The position numbers and the translations under genes were made by a program. Positions 1 through 7,995 of a stretch of 64,000 nucleotides of DNA are shown here, in pieces. This DNA comes from Flavobacterium fragile (lineage in GTDB: Bacteria; Bacteroidota; Bacteroidia; Flavobacteriales; Flavobacteriaceae), in contig NZ_JAMLJN010000011.1 in NCBI RefSeq assembly GCF_023634865.1, positions 1 to 64,000 on the forward strand, given 5' to 3'. Each line of letters begins with the position of its first letter. Position 1 is the stretch's first letter. Below the pieces are notes generated by a model that saw only the letters and a program-made list of their open reading frames with translations, made no database searches and was not told the origin of the DNA.

Positions 1-118
1 GGAACTAGCATTCCGAACAGTCTTAATTGACCAATGACAAGATTTAGCTTTTATCTTTCTCTTTCTTCTGTTGAAATAAATTTATAAAATTTTCAAAGAA
101 CTTCCTTTTGCAAACATA
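1..118 (-). other. Possible promoter and leader of a minus-strand unit leaving the left edge
   Basis: Read on the minus strand, this stretch has a good -7 element TATGTTTG (111-118). It is followed by GTTCTTTGAAAA and an AT-rich non-coding leader that runs off the window. A GTTC-TTTGAAA block resembles the boxA-like sequences I associate with ribosomal RNA leaders in this phylum, so an rRNA operon just beyond the edge is possible. No convincing -33 element is seen at the usual distance. A small hairpin (CTCGC/GCGAG, 128-141) lies just upstream. No open frame is supported. This is an inference from motifs only. Confidence 0.3.
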
Positions 119-198
119 GGATGACAACTCGCAAATGCGAGGAATTTTGCTCAACTCACGAGCCAGTGGGATGGTTATCTGGAATACTAAACGTCTTA

Positions 199-295
199 TA
201 TAGCCCCGATGGGAGTGGAAATCTTTTTTTGCCTTGTTTCGAATTCACTTAATATTACAAGGCAAAAAAAATTGTAGCGCACAGCGGGACTAAGA
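199..295 (+). ncRNA. Flavo-1-like structured RNA element
   Basis: The block begins ATAGCCCCGATGGGAGTGG and ends GTAGCGCACAGCGGGACT. Between them is a long perfect stem, TTTTTTTGCCTTGT paired with ACAAGGCAAAAAAA around a loop of about 20 nt. The outer AGCCCCG and CGGGACT segments can also pair. I recognise this arrangement (AGCCCCGAT, variable U-rich stem, AGCGGGA) as a structured RNA common in Flavobacteria that I believe is the Rfam Flavo-1 motif. The family name is from memory. The stem is seen directly. It lies just past the 3' end of the minus-strand permease but reads in the opposite direction. Confidence 0.5.
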
Positions 296-330
296 GTATT
301 TATGGAATAATAAACGGCTGCTTCTAAAAA

Positions 331-1563
331 CTAATCGAAACGTATTGCTTTAACTGGTGAGATTTTGGTGATAATGTAAGATGGAATTAATAACACCAAT
401 AAACATACAATTACGGTTCCGATATTTAATAATGCGATGTGAAGCAAATTAATACTTACTGGCGCTTCGTTAACGTAATAGTTTTCGGGATTGAGTTGGA
501 TTACGCCGAAGAATTTTTGAATTAACAATAAAGTAATTGCGATTAGATTTCCCCAAAATAATCCGCGAGCGATTAAATAGAAAGCATTGTACAGGAATAT
601 TTTTCTAACATTCCAGTTGTTGGCGCCAATGGCTTTTAGGATTCCGATCATTTGGGTGCGTTCTAAAATTAGGACTAACAATGCAACTACCATATTAATA
701 GTAGCCACCACAATCATTACGATTAGAATAACCAAGATGTTGAAATCAAACAATTTCAGCCATTCGAAAATGCTGTAATATTTTTCTTCTATGGTGATAC
801 TATTATAGGTAGGTGGAATTTCTTTGTAGACTTCCTCACCTTTTTCTTTGATTTTTGAGAAATCATCTACGAAAACTTCGAATGCTCCGATTTGTGTTGG
901 TTCCCATTTATTGATCAATTGAATGTGGCGAATATCTCCTATTATGTAGGTTGCATCGAATTCTTGAAAACCTGAGTTAAAAATTCCGGTAATTAAGAAG
1001 TTTCTTTTATTTGGAAGTTTTCCGTTTTCTTTCATGAAAAAGGTTAGAAACTTATCTCCAACTTTTAAATGCAGACGCTTAGCTAAGTATTCCGAAATCA
1101 AAACTTCGGTATTTAATTCGGATTTTAGATTTGGGATTTTACCTTCGACCAAATATTCTTCTAGATGGGTGAAATTATAATCGTTTCCAACTCCTTTGTA
1201 AATGACTCCTTCGAATGCTTTTTCGGTTCGAATTATAGCGGCTTTAGTAGCTACAGCTTGTACATGATGAATCCCTTCTACATTTTTGAACTTAGGATAA
1301 AAACTTTGATTGATAGAAATGGGCTCGGTGGTGACTTGCGATTGATTGTCGTCGAAATTAGAAATAATAATATGTCCGTTGAAAGCCGAAACCTTCTCAC
1401 GAATTTTATCTTGAAGTCCAACACCCGTAGCCGCCGCCATAATCATCATAATAATTCCGATGGCAATTGCCGTAATCGCAATTTTTATAATTGGCGAAGA
1501 AATACTACTTTTATAACTTTTAGCAGCAATTAGTCTTTTGGCTATGAAATATTCTAAATTCAA
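331..1563 (-). CDS. ABC transporter permease, LolC/LolE-FtsX type
   Basis: An integral inner-membrane protein of about 410 residues with the LolC/MacB plan. There is one N-terminal membrane helix (about residues 15-38), a large periplasmic domain containing FNGHIIISNFDDNQS, and three C-terminal helices ending near the cytoplasmic ISPVKAIRFD tail. Family members act with an ABC ATPase in releasing lipoproteins or in related envelope export. No ATPase lies next to it. Only TTG codons are available as the start. I chose the one giving LNLEYFIAKRLI, where relatives usually begin MN.E(F/Y)FIAKRLI; a TTG 30 bp upstream would overlap the divergent gene. The start lies only 7 bp from the NamZ-type start on the other strand. 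Confidence 0.85.
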   Translation of the reverse strand: MNLEYFIAKRLIAAKSYKSSISSPIIKIAITAIAIGIIMMIMAAATGVGLQDKIREKVSAFNGHIIISNFDDNQSQVTTEPISINQSFYPKFKNVEGIHHVQAVATKAAIIRTEKAFEGVIYKGVGNDYNFTHLEEYLVEGKIPNLKSELNTEVLISEYLAKRLHLKVGDKFLTFFMKENGKLPNKRNFLITGIFNSGFQEFDATYIIGDIRHIQLINKWEPTQIGAFEVFVDDFSKIKEKGEEVYKEIPPTYNSITIEEKYYSIFEWLKLFDFNILVILIVMIVVATINMVVALLVLILERTQMIGILKAIGANNWNVRKIFLYNAFYLIARGLFWGNLIAITLLLIQKFFGVIQLNPENYYVNEAPVSINLLHIALLNIGTVIVCLLVLLIPSYIITKISPVKAIRFD

Positions 1564-1570
1564 GGTTTTT

Positions 1571-2854
1571 ATGACATCTAAATTATTTTTCAAAAGTACA
1601 TTATTATTTTTTTCTTTACTAATCGTTTCGTGTGGAAGTAGTAAAAAGGCAATTCCGCAACTAAAACCGAGTACTGATTATAGTATTCCTAAAAACAGCC
1701 GAATTGAAACTGGTGCAGAAACCTTATTTATGAGAAATATTGAATTATTAAAAGATAAAAAAGTAGGGGTTGTTGCAAATCAAACAAGTATTTCAGGTAC
1801 AATTGAAGTTCATTACACCGAATTTCCAAAAGAAGGGATTGAATCTTTCTATAAAAAAGAATATGTTCATTTAGTAGATGAATTAATTTGGGATAAAATA
1901 AATATCGTTAAAATCTTCGCTCCTGAACACGGCTTTAGAGGAACAGCTGATGCTGGAGAATTAATCGTTGACGGAAAAGACACTAAGACTAATTTACCAA
2001 TTATTTCACTTTACGGAAACAATAAAAAGCCAAAACCAGAGCAATTAGAAGGAATTGACATCTTGGTTTTTGATTTGCAGGATGTAGGTGCACGATTTTA
2101 CACTTATATATCTTCGTTGCATTATGTAATGGAAGCTTGCGCTGAAAATAATATTCCGCTTTTGGTTTTAGACCGCCCAAATCCGAATGGAAGTATTATT
2201 GATGGTCCGATTTTAGAAAAGGAACATAAAAGTTTTGTTGGGATGCATGAAATTCCTGTTTTGCATGGGATGACGATTGGCGAGTATGCCAAAATGATTA
2301 ACGGTGAAAAATGGCTGAAAGACGGTTTACAATGTAACTTGACTGTTATTCCGTGTTTGAACTATTCGCACGATATGAAATACAGCTTACCTGTGAAGCC
2401 TTCGCCAAATTTACCGAATGACCAATCGATTAATTTATATGCGAGTTTGTGCTTTTTTGAAGGTACGAATGTGAGTTTAGGTCGCGGTACCGAAAAGCAA
2501 TTCCAAATATACGGTTCGCCATTTTTACCTGAAAGCGAATTTGATTTTAGTTTTACTCCGAAACCCAATTTTGGTGCAAAAGATCCTGTTCATAATGGAA
2601 AGTTATGCTTTGGGGAAGATTTAACCGAAATTAGAAAAGTACACCGATTGGAATTAAAATGGTTATTAAAAGCTTACGAAAACACCACAGACAAAACCGT
2701 TTTCTTCAATGATTTCTTCACCAAATTAGCCGGAACCAAAAAACTCCGCGAACAAATTGAAACTGGCATGACCGAAAAAGAAATTAGAAAAACTTGGCAA
2801 GAAGGTTTGGAGCAGTTTAAGGAAGTGAGAAAGAAGTATTTGATTTATGAGTGA
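1571..2854 (+). CDS. namZ: NamZ-type exo-beta-N-acetylmuramidase (DUF1343), lipoprotein
   Basis: A 427-residue protein of the DUF1343 family, whose studied members (NamZ of Bacillus and Tannerella) remove terminal N-acetylmuramic acid during peptidoglycan recycling. Family-type segments seen are VGVVANQTS, FAPEHGFRG, LVFDLQDVGARFYTYISSL, VLDRPNPNG and NLSLGRGT-like NVSLGRGTEKQF. The N-terminus is a lipoprotein signal: a hydrophobic run, then a lipobox ending LIVSC at about residue 21. The ATG at 1571 starts this signal directly; 11 extra in-frame codons upstream would spoil it and overlap the divergent permease. Membrane anchoring, probably at the outer membrane, is inferred. Confidence 0.9.
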   Translation: MTSKLFFKSTLLFFSLLIVSCGSSKKAIPQLKPSTDYSIPKNSRIETGAETLFMRNIELLKDKKVGVVANQTSISGTIEVHYTEFPKEGIESFYKKEYVHLVDELIWDKINIVKIFAPEHGFRGTADAGELIVDGKDTKTNLPIISLYGNNKKPKPEQLEGIDILVFDLQDVGARFYTYISSLHYVMEACAENNIPLLVLDRPNPNGSIIDGPILEKEHKSFVGMHEIPVLHGMTIGEYAKMINGEKWLKDGLQCNLTVIPCLNYSHDMKYSLPVKPSPNLPNDQSINLYASLCFFEGTNVSLGRGTEKQFQIYGSPFLPESEFDFSFTPKPNFGAKDPVHNGKLCFGEDLTEIRKVHRLELKWLLKAYENTTDKTVFFNDFFTKLAGTKKLREQIETGMTEKEIRKTWQEGLEQFKEVRKKYLIYE

Positions 2855-2858
2855 TAAT

Positions 2859-2995
2859 GGAAGCTGGATGTTGGAAGTCGGAAGTTAAACAACATGAATT
2901 TTTCGAATTATCTCTAATAAAATTTGAGATTACTAACGGAATAATAAAATTGTAAAAAATCTGAACACTTTAAACTGAACACTGACCACTTTTAA
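2859..2995. repeat. Pair of 7-bp-period degenerate repeat tracts
   Basis: Two tracts lie between convergent genes. The left one (2859-2886) reads GGAAGCT, GGATGTT, GGAAGTC, GGAAGTT. The right one (2961-2995) reads CTGAACA, CTTTAAA, CTGAACA, CTGACCA, CTTTTAA. The right tract's complement (AAGTGGT, CAGTGTT, CAGTTTA) resembles the left tract, so the two form a loose inverted pair around 74 AT-rich bases. The right tract supplies the stop codon of the YkgJ gene. Similar heptad tracts with other unit sequences recur through the window. Confidence 0.75.
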
Positions 2996-3489
2996 AGCGG
3001 CAACTTCTCCTTCATTTTCTCCACAATATTAAACGCAGCTGGACAAATCGCAACATTTTTCAGAGTTAAATCTGAGATTTGTTGGAATTTCTTTCTGTCG
3101 GTGTGTGGGAATTCTCGGCAAGCTTTTGGGCGAACATCGTAGATGAAACATTTGTTGTCGCTATCTAAAAACGTACATGGAACACTTTTTAACACATAAT
3201 CGTTATCTTCATCAATACGAAGATATTGGTCGATAAATTGTTGTGGTTTTTGACGAAAACTCTTTGAAATTCGTTCAATATCGGCCGAAGTAAATAACGG
3301 TCCAGTTGTTTTGCAACAATTGGCACACTCCAAACAATTCGTTTTTTTGAATTCGGCATCGTGTAAATCTTGCATTACATAATCCAAATTCTTGGGTGTT
3401 TTCTTTTTTAACTTGTCAAAATACTTTTTGGTTTCGTTATGCGTATCTTTGGCAAGTTTTCCGAGTTCGTTTAAATTTGGCTTTAGCAT
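2992..3489 (-). CDS. YkgJ family cysteine-cluster protein
   Basis: A 165-residue soluble protein with the YkgJ (UPF0153) cysteine pattern: CLECANCC near residue 56, then CTFLDSDNKCFIYDVRPKAC and, towards the C-terminus, AICPA. The family is thought to bind a metal or Fe-S cluster; its biochemical role is not established. The first 50 residues are lysine-rich and probably helical. A -7 element (TAACTTTG, plus-strand 3508-3515) sits about 20 bp upstream on the minus strand. The gene ends inside a heptad-repeat tract. Family assignment is good; no function beyond metal binding can be read here. Confidence 0.88.
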   Translation of the reverse strand: MLKPNLNELGKLAKDTHNETKKYFDKLKKKTPKNLDYVMQDLHDAEFKKTNCLECANCCKTTGPLFTSADIERISKSFRQKPQQFIDQYLRIDEDNDYVLKSVPCTFLDSDNKCFIYDVRPKACREFPHTDRKKFQQISDLTLKNVAICPAAFNIVEKMKEKLPL

Positions 3490-3514
3490 TTTATGAATTT
3501 TCTACTGCAAAGTT

Positions 3515-3563
3515 ACGATTTTGAATTTCGAATTTAGAATAACGAATGTTGAATTTTGAAATA
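3515..3563. repeat. 7-bp-period tract (NGAATTT type)
   Basis: Seven consecutive heptads: ACGATTT, TGAATTT, CGAATTT, AGAATAA, CGAATGT, TGAATTT, TGAAATA. The tract begins where the minus-strand -7 element of the YkgJ gene ends and stops 6 bp before the methyltransferase ATG. It contains an ATG (3546) that opens a longer frame for that gene, but those codons are repeat sequence. Confidence 0.75.
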
Positions 3564-3569
3564 CAAACC

Positions 3570-4277
3570 ATGAAAGACCTTTTCGGAAAAGCCATTTTAG
3601 ACTACCAAACCAATAATTCTCCCGAAGATTTAATTACTGAAACTTCTATTTCGGAAGCCGATGAAATGAGCGTTGCCTATTTGTTTCGTGATTTTAAAGA
3701 GATGCCAAAATTGGAACAAAAAGCGTTGCAATTAGCTAAAGGAAAAGTGTTAGATGTAGGTTGCGGGGCGGGAAGTCATGCTTTGTATTTGCAAGAAAAA
3801 GGTTTTGATGTTACCGCAATTGATATTTCGGAAAATGCGATTAAGGCTTGCGTATTGAGAGGTTTGAAAAACTGTAAAGTTTCGGATGTTTTGGATTTAG
3901 ATAGTTCAGAGAAATTTGGCACCATATTACTTTTGATGAACGGAACTGGAATCTTCGAAAAAATGAATCAGATTTCGAAGTTCTTGCAAAAATTAAAATC
4001 GCTTTTAAACGAAGGCGGACAAATTCTGATTGATAGCTCGGACTTAATTTACATGTACGACCAAGACGAAGATGGTGCTTACGAAGTTCCGGCAAGTGGT
4101 TATTATGGTGAATTAACCTTCACGATTCAATATAAAGGTGAAACGGAAGATACTTTTAATTGGTTATATTTAGATTATAACACGCTACAAAACGCCGCAA
4201 TTGCAAATGGTTTGGAATGTGAATTGATTTTAGAGGGTAAACATTTTGATTATTTAGCGAAGCTAACCAAAATCTGA
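3570..4277 (+). CDS. Class I SAM-dependent methyltransferase
   Basis: A 235-residue soluble protein with the Rossmann methyltransferase core. Motif [17 protein letters not shown], is followed by an acidic motif II (VTAIDIS) and later [13 protein letters not shown]. The substrate cannot be told from sequence. A frame starting 24 bp upstream is open, but those codons lie in a 7-bp repeat tract, and [13 protein letters not shown] is the more natural N-terminus. It stands alone between divergent YkgJ and a downstream dispersed repeat; no operon partner is visible. Confidence 0.85.
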   Translation: MKDLFGKAILDYQTNNSPEDLITETSISEADEMSVAYLFRDFKEMPKLEQKALQLAKGKVLDVGCGAGSHALYLQEKGFDVTAIDISENAIKACVLRGLKNCKVSDVLDLDSSEKFGTILLLMNGTGIFEKMNQISKFLQKLKSLLNEGGQILIDSSDLIYMYDQDEDGAYEVPASGYYGELTFTIQYKGETEDTFNWLYLDYNTLQNAAIANGLECELILEGKHFDYLAKLTKI

Positions 4278-4287
4278 TTGAAAGTTT

Positions 4288-4376
4288 TTGTTACACAAAG
4301 TACCACGAAGTTTTTGCACAAAGTTTCACAAAGAAAAGATTTATCCTTTGCGGCTCATCGTCTTTGCGAGCAAAAA
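4288..4376. repeat. Dispersed CACAAAG/CTTTGCG repeat copy
   Basis: The gap between two converging genes holds CACAAAG-like words at 4294, 4304 (CACGAAG), 4317 and 4327, spaced 10, 13 and 10 bp. These are followed by CCTTTGCGGCTCATCG and TCTTTGCGAGCAAAAATT. Closely related text (CTTTG.G..CTTGGCGAG or CTTTGCGAGCTTTGTG) occurs at 14440-14467 and, inverted, at 33328-33372, so this is one copy of a dispersed intergenic family. Confidence 0.65.
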
Positions 4377-5009
4377 TTACGGGATATTCAAATATTTATG
4401 CGTTTGTAACGAAACTCTCCATTTTGGATTGTTCATCACATAATCTACAATTAATGGTGTCATTTCTTCTTTTTTGCTCCACTCAGGTTGTAAAAATAAA
4501 ATAGCGTTTGGATTTACTTTAGCTGCTTGTTCTTCTGCAAAAATGAAATCGTGTTTGTTGTAGATGATTACTTTCAATTCGTTAGCGATATTGTAAGCAC
4601 TTTGAACTGGTAATTTATTTTTCTTTGGTGACAAACAAAACCAATCCCAAGTTCCCGTAACTTCATAAGCTCCAGACGTTTCAATATGTACTTTTAGATT
4701 TTGCTCTTTTAATTTTGAAGTCAATAACGTCATGTCCCAAGTCAAAGGCTCTCCACCTGTTACCACTACAGTATCAGCGTATTTTTTAGCATTGGCAACA
4801 ATTACATCGGTATTTGTTGGTGGGTGTAATTCCGCATTCCAACTTTCTTTCACATCGCACCAATGGCAGCCTACATCACAACCGCCAATTCTAATGAAAT
4901 AAGCTGCTGTTCCTGTATGATATCCTTCGCCTTGAATCGTGTAAAACTCCTCCATTAAAGGCAACATTTCGCCTTTTTCAACCGCTAATTGTACTTCTTT
5001 TTGTAACAT
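4377..5009 (-). CDS. queE: 7-carboxy-7-deazaguanine synthase QueE
   Basis: A 210-residue radical-SAM enzyme that contracts the ring of 6-carboxytetrahydropterin to 7-carboxy-7-deazaguanine, a step in queuosine tRNA modification. It has FYTIQGEGYHTGTAAYFIRI followed by the CX3CX2C cluster site CDVGCHWC, then VVVTGGEPL. The short length and QGEG motif are typical of QueE. A second queuosine gene, queA, is about 17 kb away; other steps are not in the window. A -7 element TATATTTG lies about 20 bp upstream on the minus strand (plus-strand 5027-5034). Confidence 0.95.
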   Translation of the reverse strand: MLQKEVQLAVEKGEMLPLMEEFYTIQGEGYHTGTAAYFIRIGGCDVGCHWCDVKESWNAELHPPTNTDVIVANAKKYADTVVVTGGEPLTWDMTLLTSKLKEQNLKVHIETSGAYEVTGTWDWFCLSPKKNKLPVQSAYNIANELKVIIYNKHDFIFAEEQAAKVNPNAILFLQPEWSKKEEMTPLIVDYVMNNPKWRVSLQTHKYLNIP

Positions 5010-5086
5010 TACTTTAAAATTGGGTACAAATATACTTATTTACTTGCACGTGTTATAATTACGAACCTAGTTTTTATAATATAATA

Positions 5087-5122
5087 AAAAAGGCTCAAAT
5101 CATAATTAGATTTGAGCCTTTT
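5087..5122 (-). terminator. Intrinsic terminator after the TonB/TPR operon
   Basis: A perfect stem, AAAAGGCTCAAATC paired with GATTTGAGCCTTTT around a 7-nt loop, followed on the minus strand by a T-rich run. It sits about 20 bp past the stop of the TPR gene and closes the operon. Confidence 0.9.
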
Positions 5123-5141
5123 AATAGGTGTAATTATCTTA

Positions 5142-6812
5142 TTACAATGCTTTCAATGTATCTGATGCGTATTTATTAGTAGGATCTACAACTAATAATT
5201 TTTTAAGATTTTCAACCGCTTTATCTTTTTGACCTGTATTGGCATAATGAGCACCAACATGAGTTAAAGCCTCTATTAAACCTCTTTTACTTGCAGGTTT
5301 TGCTTTTTCAGCATCACCTTTATCATCAAGAATTTTTATGTACTGCTCATATGAAGTTAAAGTAAGATTTTTAGCTTCAGGAGTGTTTATTAAATCATTA
5401 ACTCTAGCTCTGTATAAATGAGCATCTTGTGTTGTAGGCGAAACCTCAATAACTTTTGAAAAAGCAAGGTCGGCTTGCGTTAGCTGTTCTTTAGGAGAAG
5501 TTTTAACTTCATAATCTAAATACAAAGCATAACCTAAATAAAAATTATCTAATGTATAATTTTTAGATTTTGGGTTCTTAATTGCTACTTCAAAAAGCTT
5601 AGTTGCATTTTTGTACAACTTGTCATTAAACATTTTTCTACCAATCGGGTTTAATTCACCTGCAATTGATGGTTCTTTTTCAACGGCTTTATTCAATTCA
5701 ACAACACCTTCGTTAAAAATTTTTTCATCATAGGTTCCATCAGCTTTTTTAGCTTCAGCCATTTTGGTCAACCCTAGATATAAATAATCTCTAGCTATAA
5801 TTCTTTTTGGATCTACTTTAACAAAAAACTCAGTTAAAGCTTTAGAACTTTCAGCGAAGTTTCCATTTTCATATGCAGCATAACCTAAGTATCTTAAAAT
5901 TCTTGGATTAATATTATCCAATTTTTTCATCTCACTAGCTTCTTTTTCTAAAGCTTTGTAATCTTTAGCTAGTATCAAGAAATCGGCATGACGCATTCTA
6001 GAATCTAACGAATAGTCAGTTAGACTCATATATTTTTCATAATAATTTAAAGCCTTAGTGATGTAGTCTTGGTATTTGTCTTGTTCAGAATTTGCCCAAA
6101 AGTAATAGGTTTCTGCTAATTCACGGTAAACAGGACCAAAATTTGGATTTGTTTTTACAATTTCATCAAATGATTTAACAGCTTGATTAAATGCTTTCGC
6201 GTTTTTTGTAATTTTGGCAATGTTCATCTTAGCTAAGATCACAGAGTTATCGTAATCATAAGCATTTCTATAAGAGGAATAAGCTTCATTTGAATTTCCA
6301 CTTGCAAACTGTGCGTCACCTAGTAATAAATGAGCTTGAGCATTATCTACCTTAGTTGCTAAAACTTTATTAATAATTTCTATAGCTAATTTGTAATTTG
6401 GGTTTTCGGACTGAATATAAGCCTTTGCTATCAACAAAGTTTCGTCTACGTCTTTCTTCTTAATTTCTTTTGAAGCTTTATCAAATTTAACGGCTGCATC
6501 AGCATTCTTTTTAGCATCTAGATCTAATATTCCAAGACCTATATTGTTTAAAAAACCTTTTTCCTTAGCTAGCAAACCTTTGTTAAAAATAGCTTGGGCG
6601 GAATCTGATTCTTTATGAGCCAAATATACATCGCCTAAGTAATAGTATAACTTACCATTATCAGGATTTGTTTTTATTAAGGATTTCAATGTTTTTTTTG
6701 CTGAATCATATCGCTCAGCTTCGATATCTTTTTTTACTTGTGTTAAATCTTGAGCAAAACCAAGACTTGATAATGTTACAAATAAAATACTCAAACCTAA
6801 TTTCTTCTTCAT
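5142..6812 (-). CDS. Exported tetratricopeptide-repeat protein
   Basis: A 556-residue periplasmic protein. The signal peptide is MKKKLGLSILFVTLSSLGFA, then Q. The rest is built of TPR helix pairs, for example LYYYLGDVYLAHKESDSAQ near residue 55, AHLLLGDAQFASGN near residue 160, and repeats up to the C-terminal TNKYASDTLKAL. TPR domains act as protein-binding scaffolds; the partner is unknown. It is the last gene of the ExbB-ExbD-TonB operon, 19 bp after the PstS-like lipoprotein gene, so a role beside that transport apparatus is inferred. Confidence 0.88.
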   Translation of the reverse strand: MKKKLGLSILFVTLSSLGFAQDLTQVKKDIEAERYDSAKKTLKSLIKTNPDNGKLYYYLGDVYLAHKESDSAQAIFNKGLLAKEKGFLNNIGLGILDLDAKKNADAAVKFDKASKEIKKKDVDETLLIAKAYIQSENPNYKLAIEIINKVLATKVDNAQAHLLLGDAQFASGNSNEAYSSYRNAYDYDNSVILAKMNIAKITKNAKAFNQAVKSFDEIVKTNPNFGPVYRELAETYYFWANSEQDKYQDYITKALNYYEKYMSLTDYSLDSRMRHADFLILAKDYKALEKEASEMKKLDNINPRILRYLGYAAYENGNFAESSKALTEFFVKVDPKRIIARDYLYLGLTKMAEAKKADGTYDEKIFNEGVVELNKAVEKEPSIAGELNPIGRKMFNDKLYKNATKLFEVAIKNPKSKNYTLDNFYLGYALYLDYEVKTSPKEQLTQADLAFSKVIEVSPTTQDAHLYRARVNDLINTPEAKNLTLTSYEQYIKILDDKGDAEKAKPASKRGLIEALTHVGAHYANTGQKDKAVENLKKLLVVDPTNKYASDTLKAL

Positions 6813-6831
6813 TTTAATATTTCTTAATTAA

Positions 6832-7749
6832 TTATTCTATACTTCCTTTAACATTTATCTCCCTTGAAGGAACTTTTTTTGGAGAAAGACCAGATTTTAA
6901 AATTATTCTTTGCCCGTTTTCTCCTGCAATATAAGATGCAAAACCCATGCCTAAACCATTAGCTCCCTGAAAATTTAACAAATATAACTTTCTAGTCCAA
7001 GGATAAGAATGATCGGCAATATTCGATTGATTAGGAAAAACTACATTTTGATTGCCATTTTGAAGTGAAGATGTAAAACCTATAATTTTAACATTTTGAA
7101 CCTCTCTTTCAATATCAACAGAGGGCTGTAATAACCAATTAACACCTATAACACCAACAGCATCCTTATTATCCGCAATGAACTTGATCAACTCTTTTGA
7201 GTTATTCATAGAATAAACTAAATTGGAATCAAGTTGATCTAAATTAAATTCATTTTTCACAAAGTTAATTATACTAGAATTGGGATTTTCAAAAACAATC
7301 CTTTGATTTAATACACTTGACTTTCCTTTTAACTTTGAAGCTAAATCATCTTTATTTAAAGAAGGTAAATTATTCTCTTTGTTTGTAATGAATACTACAG
7401 CATCTTCTGCAAATTCAGTAATTCTCGGTATAATTTTCTTTTTTGTATAATAATCTAATTCTTCATCATTAAGATTTCTGGGTAAGATTGCAATTTTAGC
7501 TTTATCTTCTTTTAGCAAACTAATTATTTCACCTTCTGGCTTACTAATTAATTTTATACGTGCATTTTTGTATTCGTTTTCAAAAACAGCTACCACATCC
7601 TCAACTATTGGAAAAATAGTCTCATCAACTAAAATTGTAGTAGTTCCAGTAACTACAGTCTCTTTCGAGTCTTTTGTGAGTTTAGCTCCTTTTTCACATG
7701 AAAAGAATACAGATAATAAAATAAGAGCAAATAAAAATTTAGTTTTCAT
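6832..7749 (-). CDS. PstS-like substrate-binding lipoprotein
   Basis: A 305-residue lipoprotein with signal MKTKFLFALILLSVFFSC (lipobox ending at C18) and a periplasmic-binding-protein fold of the PstS/phosphate type. It contains TTILVDETIFPIVEDVVAVF and, near the C-terminus, SYPWTRKLYLLNF and GLGMGFASYI, as in PstS-like proteins. No PstABC genes are in the window. It sits inside an ExbB/ExbD/TonB operon, so it may serve an import or sensing function other than classical ABC phosphate uptake. Ligand identity is inferred only from fold similarity. Confidence 0.82.
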   Translation of the reverse strand: MKTKFLFALILLSVFFSCEKGAKLTKDSKETVVTGTTTILVDETIFPIVEDVVAVFENEYKNARIKLISKPEGEIISLLKEDKAKIAILPRNLNDEELDYYTKKKIIPRITEFAEDAVVFITNKENNLPSLNKDDLASKLKGKSSVLNQRIVFENPNSSIINFVKNEFNLDQLDSNLVYSMNNSKELIKFIADNKDAVGVIGVNWLLQPSVDIEREVQNVKIIGFTSSLQNGNQNVVFPNQSNIADHSYPWTRKLYLLNFQGANGLGMGFASYIAGENGQRIILKSGLSPKKVPSREINVKGSIE

Positions 7750-7760
7750 AACTACTAAAA

Positions 7761-7985
7761 TTAATCAGTTGAGATGTTATTTAACCTGTAGAAGCGAATA
7801 ATTGCATATACAATCAGAATTATTCCTAAAATTACTCTTCTAGAATAAGAAATTTCAACGGGCATAGTTTTCCAAACAAATAATGTTATACCTAGAAAGA
7901 CATATATTAAAAGAAAAACTAGTCCTAAAACAAACAGAAATCTCTGAGACAGAGATTTCTGTTTATAATTTTTAAAAATATTCAT
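7761..7985 (-). CDS. Small membrane protein of the TonB operon
   Basis: A 74-residue protein starting MNIFKNYKQKSLSQRF, with two hydrophobic helices (FLFVLGLVFLLIYVFLGITLFVW and VILGIILIVYAIIRFY, the first slightly abbreviated by loops). I recognise no domain. The longer open frame to 8051 overlaps tonB, so the internal ATG at 7985, 10 bp after the tonB stop, is the likely start. It lies between tonB and the PstS-like gene with short gaps on both sides, which supports co-transcription. Confidence 0.72.
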   Translation of the reverse strand: MNIFKNYKQKSLSQRFLFVLGLVFLLIYVFLGITLFVWKTMPVEISYSRRVILGIILIVYAIIRFYRLNNISTD

Positions 7986-7995
7986 GTTAGTAAAA

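Noticed and set aside
1165-1533. Plus-strand 122-codon frame inside the permease gene
   Set aside because: Antisense shadow of a well-supported coding frame, with low-complexity Asn/Arg runs.
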